Source: an uncultured Aquimarina sp.
Lineage (GTDB): Bacteria; Bacteroidota; Bacteroidia; Flavobacteriales; Flavobacteriaceae
Direction: 5' to 3'
Length of the DNA stretch: 57,102 nucleotides
Assembly: GCA_947498775.1 (NCBI GenBank)
Contig: CANMLL010000024.1
Span: forward strand, 1-57,102
The notes under the pieces were generated by a model. It did no database searches and was not told the DNA's origin. It worked only from the letters and a program-made list of their open reading frames with translations. The translations under genes and the position numbers were made by a program. Shown here piece by piece: positions 44,920 through 52,646 of this stretch (positions are counted from its first letter, which is position 1; every line of letters begins with the position of its first letter).

Positions 44920-46056
44920 TTAATAGACCGGAGATTCAGAGCTTATTTTACTTTGTTTCTTATATTGATTAGGAGTCTGACCAGAATATTTTTTAAAAGC
45001 AGTATAAAAGTTAGATTTAGAATTAAAACCGCACTCGATTCCAATAGATTCGATAGTATAGTTACCATATAATTCATCTATTAACATGCTCTTGGATGTT
45101 TCTATACGTAATTTATTAATATAATCATTAAAACTTCTACCAGTATGGGTGTTTACTAGTAGGGAAAGGTAACCACTACTGATCTTGAAATGTCCTGCAA
45201 TACTACTGAGATTAATATCATTAAGCAGATATTTTTTTTCTGTAACTATATACGTATTAATTTTGTTGAAGGTTGCTATACCAGTTTTTGTAGAGTTTGA
45301 ATAATCGTCGAATTTTTCCAAAATTTTATAGGAAGAAGACCTGTTAATAACTAAATAACCGACCCAGTAGATCCATAAAGAAAGAGATATGAAAAATGGA
45401 TACGCATAAAAGGATTTTTCCATATCAAATATCATCCCGATGATCACCGATAGTATTCCCAGGATTATAATTCCGGTACCCATATAGATAAGATTTTTTA
45501 ACCAAGAGGTCTCGCTTCTAATTTTCTCTATGGGATTCTTGTTTCTATGATAATTTTCATAGTTAATTATCATTTTATACATAGCATACATCACTACAGG
45601 GATATGTATAAAAGAAATAAGGTTGGTGTATAAAAATAATCCCCGCTCATAATACCTCGCTATTATATGGTTTTCATTAATAGAAAATTGATAGAAAAGT
45701 TGAATGCCATGCACAATTGAAATTATTAAAAAAGGGGAAATCAAGTAGAATAAGCACCTTGTTTTAATAGGTTTTTTATTCAAAAAATGATAAGCAAAAA
45801 GAAAGAAAAAAGGAGCAACCAACCATTGCCATGGTATATATGCTTTTCGTACCATAGAATTTTCTGAAAAATAATTAACATCAATGAGTATATGTTGTAT
45901 GTTACTTATAGATAAGAAAATGATAGTAAGCCCAAGAAAAATCTTGCTTCTGGATCGATTTTTCCTTACAACAAACGAGATTAAACTAAGTAGTATTCCT
46001 TGAATTGAACCGAAGAGAATTAGTAACTGAAAAAAATTATAATTGATGCTTTCCAA
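44920..46056 (-). CDS. AraC-family regulator with N-terminal membrane domain
   Basis: The 378-residue protein has about seven transmembrane helices in its first ~250 residues (LLILFGSIQGILLSLISFVV at the start). A C-terminal AraC/XylS DNA-binding domain (about 265-365) contains the two helix-turn-helix units, with the signature YTIESIGIECGFNSKSNFYTAFKKYSGQTPNQYKK. This arrangement is frequent in Flavobacteriia and suggests sensing of a membrane or extracellular signal. Targets are unknown; the flanking repeat-protein gene or the amidohydrolase gene are candidates by position only. Confidence 0.88.
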   Translation of the reverse strand: MESINYNFFQLLILFGSIQGILLSLISFVVRKNRSRSKIFLGLTIIFLSISNIQHILIDVNYFSENSMVRKAYIPWQWLVAPFFFLFAYHFLNKKPIKTRCLFYLISPFLIISIVHGIQLFYQFSINENHIIARYYERGLFLYTNLISFIHIPVVMYAMYKMIINYENYHRNKNPIEKIRSETSWLKNLIYMGTGIIILGILSVIIGMIFDMEKSFYAYPFFISLSLWIYWVGYLVINRSSSYKILEKFDDYSNSTKTGIATFNKINTYIVTEKKYLLNDINLSSIAGHFKISSGYLSLLVNTHTGRSFNDYINKLRIETSKSMLIDELYGNYTIESIGIECGFNSKSNFYTAFKKYSGQTPNQYKKQSKISSESPVY

Positions 46057-46128
46057 TATGCTTAATAGTAGTTTTACGTTTAGAAGTTCAAATCACTTCA
46101 TAGTTATATTTTCACAATTAGCTATACC

Positions 46129-46157
46129 GCTCAAAAAACAGCTGTTAAATTTTGAGC
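46129..46157. repeat. Imperfect palindrome between AraC regulator and amidohydrolase genes
   Basis: GCTCAAAA and TTTTGAGC flank the inner palindrome AACAGCTGTT, offset by three bases. It lies ~75 bases upstream of the AraC regulator's start, so it could be an operator. A second hairpin, GTCTCA..TGAGAC at 46205-46221, is nearer the amidohydrolase stop and could be a weak terminator. Confidence 0.35.
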
Positions 46158-46246
46158 AAAAGTTAAATAGCTTAATCTTCTGAATGCAATTATATAAAAC
46201 GCATGTCTCATATTTTGAGACTATCTATATTTTTCAGAATAGTTCT

Positions 46247-47341
46247 TTATTCGGGAAACAAACTCTTGTCAATATTAGGGATGATTTGTAGAGCATTCTT
46301 GTAGTACAGTTTCTTAAGTACTTCATCATCAATATCTAAACCATACATCTTCCAAAAGGCATGGTAGCGTTTGTAGTAAGGAAAATACTCATCATTGGAT
46401 TCTAAAACCCTGGAATAGGTATAATACTCTTCTGGATTCCAGGAGTCTTTACCAAACATAACCCGATCCTGGTATTTGGTAAGAAAAGCTTTGGCATTAC
46501 GTGGTTGTCTTCCCAGCTCTGCAATCACTGCACCAATTTCACTATACATGTTTGGTATTTCATCCATTAGTTCTGCCAATTTAGCTAGATTATTACCATA
46601 CCAACCCAAATGTGCATTTATGAACTTAGTGTTTTTATGTTTTCTGAAGATATTATGCTGCTCTTGTATAATGGTTTCCCATGATCCGGTAACTTTTGCA
46701 TCTCGTTTTCTTCTTGATCGTAGTTTCAACTCTAACCAGCGTTCATTTTTATTATCATGAGCATCCCAAAATGGTTTTGGATCAGCCGAATGAATAAGCA
46801 CTGGGATACCCAATTCACCACATTTTTGCCATACGGGTCCTATACGTGGATCATCAATCTTAATTCGATTTCCTTTACTATCTTTATTGTCCATACCTTG
46901 ACTTTTATAGATCTTTAAGCCGTTTGCACCCAGGGTAACATCCTTTTCTAATTGAGCTACAGTTTTTTCAGTCCATCCGGGTTCATCAATCCCGGTGAGG
47001 CTAATATTGGTAAAGACAATAAAACGGTTGGGATGGTTGGTTTTTACGTTTTCCAGAGATTTTATAAGATGTTCATCAGATCCTCTTCCTTTGCCTGAAA
47101 GGTTTACCATTACAGCCATATTTAGTTTGTTCATTTCGGTTACCACCTCCTGTAGATTTTGTGTGGGCATTCTAAATTGGTGATTATGTACATCGATAAA
47201 AGGAAATTTTGCTTTTTTGATTTCTTTTCCAGGAACAACTAGAGTAGAAGGGGGGTCATAGTCTTCAAACTCCATATTTTGTGCAGTAAGTTGTGTTACC
47301 GAAAATGTAAAAAATAACAGAAAAACAATGTAGAGTTTCAT
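46247..47341 (-). CDS. Exported amidohydrolase (TIM-barrel metal-dependent hydrolase)
   Basis: About 364 residues from ATG 47341, which gives a signal peptide cleaved near LTAQNM. The amidohydrolase barrel shows FIDVHNHQF (first HxH metal motif), VLIHSADP in the middle, FINAHLGWYGNNLAKLAEL and VMFGKDSWNPEEYY near the end, the pattern of the PF04909 (amidohydrolase_2 / ACMSD-like) group. It probably hydrolyses or decarboxylates a small molecule in the periplasm; substrate unknown. The frame extends to 47407, but that part enters the dispersed repeat and lacks a signal-like start. Confidence 0.85.
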   Translation of the reverse strand: MKLYIVFLLFFTFSVTQLTAQNMEFEDYDPPSTLVVPGKEIKKAKFPFIDVHNHQFRMPTQNLQEVVTEMNKLNMAVMVNLSGKGRGSDEHLIKSLENVKTNHPNRFIVFTNISLTGIDEPGWTEKTVAQLEKDVTLGANGLKIYKSQGMDNKDSKGNRIKIDDPRIGPVWQKCGELGIPVLIHSADPKPFWDAHDNKNERWLELKLRSRRKRDAKVTGSWETIIQEQHNIFRKHKNTKFINAHLGWYGNNLAKLAELMDEIPNMYSEIGAVIAELGRQPRNAKAFLTKYQDRVMFGKDSWNPEEYYTYSRVLESNDEYFPYYKRYHAFWKMYGLDIDDEVLKKLYYKNALQIIPNIDKSLFPE

Positions 47342-47364
47342 ATCTAAAGTATTTTTGAATATTA

Positions 47365-47480
47365 AATTTTTGAATATCCGTACTATATCATATACCATAA
47401 TTGTCAACCTGAACTCATTTCAGGTTCTCATTATAACTGATTGTTTATCAACGAAATGAGATTCTGAAATACACCTGCCT
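47365..47480 (+). repeat. Dispersed ~116-bp intergenic repeat, copy B
   Basis: It matches the reverse complement of 13262-13377 at roughly nine positions in ten by eye. It lies directly upstream of the amidohydrolase gene. Copy B continues into a second module at 47487-47523 that copy A lacks. Confidence 0.85.
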
Positions 47481-47486
47481 ACCTGC

Positions 47487-47523
47487 GGTAATGCAGGCAG
47501 GTTCGGAATGACGCTAAAGAATT
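47487..47523 (+). repeat. 37-bp repeat module, copy 1
   Basis: The reverse complement of this stretch matches 56996-57032 with two differences in 37 bases. It includes a CCTGCCT/AGGCAGG-type hairpin together with the flank at 47474-47480. Confidence 0.85.
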
Positions 47524-47643
47524 ACATTATTACATATTACGGATAATCATATTAAGTTTTAATTTTGAACTCATTTACTAAACTCTTATTAACAAGAGTA
47601 ATAACGTAAGATTTATGTTATAGAAATCGATTTTGATATTTTT

Positions 47644-48744
47644 TCAGTGTATTGAAGGTATAATATATTTTTCCATTATAGTTTTGGCTTGTTCACCTTC
47701 TATGTATTCGTTACCGTAACCACTTCCTGTGAGAACAATAATCAAATTCAATGCTGGAATAACGGTTATTTTATTTCCTCCATTTCCCGATGCTTCAAAA
47801 CCATGTAGAACTTTGTCCTTGTATTTATAGGTATTAATCCACCAAAAATATCCATAATCTCCATCTTCTGATGTTTTAATTTGTGCAGATACACTTTCTT
47901 TTACCCAATTTTCAGGAATTATTTGCTGTCCTAACCAATTCCCTTTATTTAGGTAGAGTAACCCAAATCTGGCCATATCGCGTGGTTTAAGAAAATTTCC
48001 ACCACCTGCAAACTCATTATGGGGTGGTTTCGGTACAATGAACCACTTATTCTCTTTGATGCCAATTTTATTAAAAAGGTATTCATCTGCATACTTTTGC
48101 AGGCTTTTACCAGATTGTTTTCTTATAATTTCACCTAAAAGATTGGCGCCTCCAGAACAATACGAAAATTTATCCCCATTTTTGTTAATCATTGGAAGGT
48201 TTAAAGTAAAGGCAAAATCATCTGGAACGTCCCAAAAATGTTTCGTATTACCTGGTGAGTTTTCATCCCAGTCATTGCAAGCCAGCCCTGCGGTCATTGT
48301 AAGAAAATGTTGTATTTCGATATTTTTTTTAATGCTATCTAAGTGCTTGATATCATAATCCTTTGAAAAATAAGGTACAATTTTAGTATTCTTACTGGGT
48401 ATGTGTCCGTTTTTGATCGCAATACCCACCAATGCTGATGTAATACTTTTTCCAACAGAAGTGGTATTATGTAAACTGTCTTTTGTAAAACCGTTAAAAT
48501 ATGCTTCTAAAACAATTTTTTCGTTTTTTATTACAAGTATTGCATCTATAGAACGAAATGTAGTGTCTTCAACTTTTTTCAGTAGTGTATTTAATAGGTT
48601 TTCATTGATATTTAGAGTTTTAGGGGATTTTGTTTTCCACTCAAAAGACTTTTCTTGATTTATTCTTTGCTCATTACAACCCGCCAAAATCCAGATTATA
48701 CTAATTATTGTGGGTAGAACTACTATACATTTTAATTTTTTCAT
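47644..48744 (-). CDS. Serine hydrolase lipoprotein, beta-lactamase class C fold
   Basis: About 366 residues with a lipoprotein signal ending WILAGC. The catalytic motif SxxK is in HNTTSVGKSITSALVGIAI, the second motif is the YCS of GDKFSYCSGGANLLG (YxN/YSN equivalent), and the third region contains HGFEASGNGGNKITVIP. This is the class C beta-lactamase / DD-peptidase superfamily, whose exported Bacteroidota members are esterases or peptidases rather than resistance enzymes. Substrate unknown. It has no close neighbour on the same strand. Confidence 0.87.
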   Translation of the reverse strand: MKKLKCIVVLPTIISIIWILAGCNEQRINQEKSFEWKTKSPKTLNINENLLNTLLKKVEDTTFRSIDAILVIKNEKIVLEAYFNGFTKDSLHNTTSVGKSITSALVGIAIKNGHIPSKNTKIVPYFSKDYDIKHLDSIKKNIEIQHFLTMTAGLACNDWDENSPGNTKHFWDVPDDFAFTLNLPMINKNGDKFSYCSGGANLLGEIIRKQSGKSLQKYADEYLFNKIGIKENKWFIVPKPPHNEFAGGGNFLKPRDMARFGLLYLNKGNWLGQQIIPENWVKESVSAQIKTSEDGDYGYFWWINTYKYKDKVLHGFEASGNGGNKITVIPALNLIIVLTGSGYGNEYIEGEQAKTIMEKYIIPSIH

Positions 48745-48825
48745 AGAAAACACACTCCAAAGGAGCGACCTTTATTGTAAATATACCGGAATAGTTTTTT
48801 TTGTATGAAACCTTAACAACACTTT

Positions 48826-48899
48826 ATACCATTTCTGATGTTAATTTACACAAAAAATCCCTGTTTTTTAATTGTGTAAAGTAACATCAGAAATGGTAT
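48826..48899. repeat. 74-bp near-perfect palindrome
   Basis: The outer 18 bases ATACCATTTCTGATGTTA are exactly complementary to 48882-48899. After one mismatch, TTTACACA pairs with TGTGTAAA, giving a 27-pair arm around a ~20-base loop. It lies between the serine hydrolase gene start and the terminator of the acidic-tail repeat protein gene. It is much longer than a terminator and resembles a small MITE or palindromic unit. Confidence 0.85.
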
Positions 48900-48918
48900 T
48901 ATACACTGACTTCAATAG

Positions 48919-48956
48919 AAAATCCCGTTACCTGAAGTATTTGGTAACGGGATTTT
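48919..48956 (-). terminator. Intrinsic terminator of the acidic-tail repeat protein gene
   Basis: AAAATCCCGTTACC and GGTAACGGGATTTT form a 14-pair stem with a ten-base loop, 30 bases after the stop codon on the minus strand. Confidence 0.85.
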
Positions 48957-48985
48957 CAACAACTAACCAACAACTAATCTATGTT

Positions 48986-49639
48986 TTAATCATCATCATC
49001 GTCATCATCATCATCGTATCTTTTATTTCTTTTTCTGTTCTTATAATAATGAGTATTACGTTTATCATAATGTCTAGGTTTCCAATTTTGGTTGTAGTAT
49101 GGATTGTGCGTCATTGTGCACCCATCTATTCCGCAATAACCACAGCCATCATAATGAACATTACCTTCTACGTATTTTATGTTTCCGTATCTATTATAGT
49201 AGATATGTAATCCACCGATTTGATAGGTCAAACCTCGTCTGTTATATCTTATATATGTAGTACCAATTCTTCTTACTCTATTATACCTGTCATAACTGAT
49301 GTAATTTGGCCCAACTCTTTTAAGCCTTCCATAATAATCGTATCGCACTGCAGTTCGGTATGGAGATACGGTATTGTATCCGTAATATCCCCCAGGTGTA
49401 TTAACACTATTGTGACTACTCCAAACATTATTTTGTGATCTTTTTCTTAAGATTTTGAAATCGATCTCTCCCTCTGGATAGACAAAAAACTGTACACCAC
49501 CTTGTATAAAGACAATCGGTTGTGTGTGCTGATAGCGTTTTGTAACCCTATTATGGTGATCCTGATGTTTGTGATCGGTCGCTTGTGCAGTTGTTCCTAT
49601 TACAAACAAAGCTGCAATAAAAAGTATCATTTTTTTCAT
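48986..49639 (-). CDS. Exported protein with four 16-residue Tyr/Gly repeats and poly-Asp tail
   Basis: The 217-residue protein has a signal peptide (cleaved near TAQATD). A strand domain, FIQGGVQFFVYPEGEIDFKIL, matches FTEGGVDFSIYADGQFDFYL of the paralog at 43308-44612. Four 16-residue repeats follow at 100-115, 116-131, 132-147 and 148-163 (YDYYGRLKRVGPNYIS, YDRYNRVRRIGTTYIR). Then comes a Cys/His patch (GCGYCGIDGCTMTH), a basic linker (HYYKNRKRNKRY) and nine Asp at the very end, encoded by a GAT/GAC run. No named family recognised. Function unknown; the acidic end may bind calcium or the basic tail of the paralog. Confidence 0.72.
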   Translation of the reverse strand: MKKMILFIAALFVIGTTAQATDHKHQDHHNRVTKRYQHTQPIVFIQGGVQFFVYPEGEIDFKILRKRSQNNVWSSHNSVNTPGGYYGYNTVSPYRTAVRYDYYGRLKRVGPNYISYDRYNRVRRIGTTYIRYNRRGLTYQIGGLHIYYNRYGNIKYVEGNVHYDGCGYCGIDGCTMTHNPYYNQNWKPRHYDKRNTHYYKNRKRNKRYDDDDDDDDD

Positions 49640-49708
49640 AACTTAATCTATATAAGGGTTTATGCCTACTCATTAGCTTTTCGGCTTCCGCTATTTGATA
49701 AGTAAGTA

Positions 49709-49724
49709 ACCAAATGGCGTGCCA
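49709..49724 (-). promoter_or_regulatory. Sigma-54-like promoter, imperfect -12
   Basis: The minus strand reads TGGCACGCCATTTGGT. The -24 part TGGCACG is perfect and preceded by a T tract, but the -12 is TTGGT instead of TTGCW. It lies ~70 bases before the ATG at 49639. Its resemblance to the site before the paralogous gene raises its credibility. Confidence 0.5.
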
Positions 49725-49822
49725 AATTTTTTTGATAGACGAAAAAATAAGTGTAATTATTTGATTATGAGTTGCTTATTATTTATAGAGATAGTAGCTG
49801 TATAATCGTATAGATTATTAGA

Positions 49823-49922
49823 AGTAAAGAACCTCGGGGAAAGCCCACGAGGCATTTGTAAGAAACTGATTTTTGATTTCGGGCCAAGCCTCGGAGCATT
49901 TAAATCTCGATTATCGAGTAAA
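49823..49922 (-). repeat. 100-bp three-hairpin repeat, copy 2
   Basis: Its reverse complement matches 19667-19766 at 90 of 100 positions. It ends 70 bases before the TlpA-like lipoprotein gene and has the same orientation relative to that gene as copy 1 has to the calcium-binding-type lipoprotein gene. Confidence 0.9.
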
Positions 49923-49992
49923 AATTATTTAATATAGATTTTGATGTAAGTTTTGATTAACTTTCCGCACTTCTTTATACAAATCATACCTA

Positions 49993-51222
49993 ATGAAAAA
50001 AATCAATCTTCTAATAATTTCAATAGTACTTACTTTGATTTCTTGCAAACAGGAAACAAAAAAGGAACCGGCAGAATTTATTAGCGGACCATGGAGAGCA
50101 ACTCTAAAGGTCCAGGATAATTATCGGCTTCCTTTCTTATTTGAAGTAATGGATGATCAATCGCTTAGGATATTTAATGCTGAAGAAACTATCCAGGTAG
50201 ATGAAGTTGAAATTGAAGGGGATTCTATAAAAATAAAATTCCCCGTTTTTGAAGGTTATGTGGCAGGAAAGTTTTTGGATTCAACAACAATTACTGGAAG
50301 TTTTATCAAAGAAAGCCTTGATAGAGTAGTTCCTTTTACTGCAATATATGGGGAACAGGACCGGTTTGAAGTATCTGCAAAGCCTGCATTCAATATTTCA
50401 GGAAACTGGGAAACAATTTTTAGCAAGGACCAACCTGAAGACGAGTATATTGCTCAAGGAGTTTTTAAACAAAATGGAAATATTGTGACAGGAACCTTTA
50501 GAACCACCACAGGGGATTATAGATATCTCGAAGGGGTATTAAATAAGGATCAACTACAACTGTCAACTTTTGATGGTGCACATGCCTTTTTATTTATTGC
50601 CCAGGTAACAGACAGTACCATTAATGGTCACTTTTATTCAGGTAATCACTGGAAAGAACCTTTTGTAGCAAAGCGTAATGAAACTTATGAGTTGCCTTCG
50701 GCTGAATCATTGACTTTCCTAAAAGAGGGATACGAGACTTTGGATTTTAGCTTTCCTGATGCTGAAGGGAATCAAATTTCATTAAAAGATGATAGATTTA
50801 AAAATAAGGTTGTTCTTGTGCAAATTATGGGAACCTGGTGTCCTAATTGTATGGATGAAACCAAATATTATGTTGATTTTTATAATCGCAATAAAGGAAA
50901 AGATATAGAGATGGTCTCTTTGGCTTTTGAGTATGCAAAAACTCCCGAAAAAGCATTTAAATCTATAAAACGATTGCAACAAAAACTGAAGGTAGCGTAT
51001 CCGATTTTATTGGCTCAATATGGAACTTCAGATAAAAAGAAGGCCCAAGAAAAGCTGCCAATGCTTAATCATGTGCTATCCTATCCTACTACTATTTTTA
51101 TTGATAAAAAAGGACAAGTTCGTAAAATTCATACAGGTTTTAATGGCCCCGCTACAGGGGATAAATACATCCAATTTAAGACAGAGTTTGAGAGTTTTGT
51201 TAATCAGTTGTTAAACGAATAG
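49993..51222 (+). CDS. TlpA-like thioredoxin-fold lipoprotein
   Basis: The 409-residue protein has a lipoprotein signal (LTLISC). Residues ~25-240 are a beta-rich domain of two similar halves (GPWRATLKV.., GNWETIFSK..) that I cannot name. Residues ~245-405 are a thioredoxin fold with the redox motif CPNC in IMGTWCPNCMDETKYYVDFY and the cis-Pro region YPTTIFIDKKG. It would reduce or oxidise disulfides in the periplasm, for example in cytochrome maturation or peroxide defence. It stands alone on this strand, with a dispersed repeat upstream. Confidence 0.88.
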   Translation: MKKINLLIISIVLTLISCKQETKKEPAEFISGPWRATLKVQDNYRLPFLFEVMDDQSLRIFNAEETIQVDEVEIEGDSIKIKFPVFEGYVAGKFLDSTTITGSFIKESLDRVVPFTAIYGEQDRFEVSAKPAFNISGNWETIFSKDQPEDEYIAQGVFKQNGNIVTGTFRTTTGDYRYLEGVLNKDQLQLSTFDGAHAFLFIAQVTDSTINGHFYSGNHWKEPFVAKRNETYELPSAESLTFLKEGYETLDFSFPDAEGNQISLKDDRFKNKVVLVQIMGTWCPNCMDETKYYVDFYNRNKGKDIEMVSLAFEYAKTPEKAFKSIKRLQQKLKVAYPILLAQYGTSDKKKAQEKLPMLNHVLSYPTTIFIDKKGQVRKIHTGFNGPATGDKYIQFKTEFESFVNQLLNE

Positions 51223-51367
51223 GACTGTTTAACAATCAATTATCACTTTTCTTCTGAGTTTAACACTACGGTAACATTAGGGTTAGTGGTAACCTATTAC
51301 CTTACTAGGAATTAGAAATCATTCCAGATTTCTAAAATGATAGTCATTAATTCTAAAAAAGTCAGAC

Positions 51368-52468
51368 ATGAAACAAATCAACCTGTTTACATCATGCATT
51401 GTTTTAGCAATGCTGATGTTTACAAATCAAACAAATGCCCAATTGCAAACGCCAGAAGGGAGCCAGCGTGCGCAAGTAATGCAACGTATTGGAATTACAA
51501 ACGTAACTATAGATTACGGCAGACCTGGCGTTAAAGAACGTGAAATCTGGGGAAAATTAGTACCCTATGGATATAATAATCTGGGTTTTGGAACCTCAAA
51601 AGCCGCTCCTTGGAGAGCAGGAGCAAATATGAATTCTACTATCGAATTCACCCATGATGTTAAAGTAGAAGGAAAAGACATAAAAGCGGGTAAATATGGA
51701 TTACATATCGCCTTAAAAGAAGACGGAGGCGCCACAGTAATTTTTTCTAATAATGCTAATTCCTGGGGAAGTTATTTTTATGATGAAAAAGAAGATGCAC
51801 TGCGTGTTGATGTTCAAACAAGAGAAGCTGCTCATACCGAATTGTTGACCTTCTCATTCCCTAAGGTAGAAGCAAACAACGCGACAGCTGTATTGCGATG
51901 GGAGAAGAAAGAAATTCCTTTTAAGGTTGAAGTAAATGTACAAGATATTGTATTAAAAGGAATAACAAGTGATATGCGCAATGCTGCAGGTTTTACACAA
52001 GCCAATTGGGATAATGCTGCCAATTATGCATTAAATGCCGAGAAGTTAGATTTGGCCTTAGAATGGGTGAATTCTTCAATAAGTGGTAGTTTCTTTAGTA
52101 AAGAAACATTTAGCAACCTTTCTCTTAAATCTCAAATTTTGGCAAAGCAAGGTAAAACAGCAGAAGCTATGACCTTTGTAGATAAAGCAGCCAAATTAGG
52201 AAATACCTCTCAGGTATATCAGTTGGGTACAGGTCTTATTGGTTTAGGACAAAAAGACAAAGCATTAGCGGTGTTAAAAGACAATGTCAAAAATAATAAT
52301 GGAGCTTGGCCTTCTAATTATGGGTTGGCAAGAGCATATTCTGCGACCGGTGATTATAAAAATGCTATTAAAGCTCTAAACATAGCAATGGGTAATGCTC
52401 CCGAAAGATTTAAGCCCCGACTTACAGGCGCTATGGAAAAATTGAAAAAGGGAGAGGATATTAACTAG
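51368..52468 (+). CDS. DUF2911 domain protein with TPR-like C-terminus
   Basis: The 366-residue protein has a signal peptide cleaved near TNAQLQ. The DUF2911 domain (about 25-195) starts QTPEGSQRAQVMQRIGITNVTIDYGRPGVKEREIWG and includes VPYGYNNLGFGTSKAAPWRAGANMNSTIEF. The C-terminal ~150 residues are helical TPR-like repeats (ALEWVNSSISGSFFSKETFSNLSLKSQILAKQGK, GLARAYSATGDYKNAIKALNIAM). The family is exported, widespread in Bacteroidota, and of unknown function. It ends before a clear terminator. Confidence 0.87.
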   Translation: MKQINLFTSCIVLAMLMFTNQTNAQLQTPEGSQRAQVMQRIGITNVTIDYGRPGVKEREIWGKLVPYGYNNLGFGTSKAAPWRAGANMNSTIEFTHDVKVEGKDIKAGKYGLHIALKEDGGATVIFSNNANSWGSYFYDEKEDALRVDVQTREAAHTELLTFSFPKVEANNATAVLRWEKKEIPFKVEVNVQDIVLKGITSDMRNAAGFTQANWDNAANYALNAEKLDLALEWVNSSISGSFFSKETFSNLSLKSQILAKQGKTAEAMTFVDKAAKLGNTSQVYQLGTGLIGLGQKDKALAVLKDNVKNNNGAWPSNYGLARAYSATGDYKNAIKALNIAMGNAPERFKPRLTGAMEKLKKGEDIN

Positions 52469-52494
52469 GGAGTTAAAAATCATAAGATTTATTT

Positions 52495-52526
52495 AAAAGG
52501 TTTAGGATTTTCCTAGGCCTTTTTTA
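52495..52526 (+). terminator. Intrinsic terminator after the DUF2911 gene
   Basis: AAAAGGTTTAGGA pairs with TCCTAGGCCTTTT with one mismatch, followed by a T tract. Confidence 0.85.
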
Positions 52527-52618
52527 TTGAATTAAAAACGATACTGTTAATGTTATGATAGTTTCCTATAAAGAGGTTTTATTGCCTTATAATTTTATGT
52601 TAAATTAGTGCATTGGCG

Positions 52619-52626
52619 TATCTTTG
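52619..52626 (+). promoter_or_regulatory. Candidate -7 box before pta
   Basis: TATCTTTG matches TAnnTTTG and lies 20 bases before the preferred pta ATG at 52647. No -33 TTG was found at 19-21 bases upstream. Confidence 0.45.
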
Positions 52627-52646
52627 CGCCAACCAAATTTATGTAC

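Noticed and set aside
47644..48744. Antibiotic resistance beta-lactamase
   Set aside because: The SxxK protein belongs to the wide class C-like serine hydrolase group; its lipoprotein anchor and divergent second and third motifs do not support a resistance call.
48872..49210. 112-codon plus-strand hydrophobic frame
   Set aside because: It starts within the 74-bp palindrome, crosses the terminator and runs antisense to the acidic-tail protein; Ile/Ser runs come from the GAT repeat.
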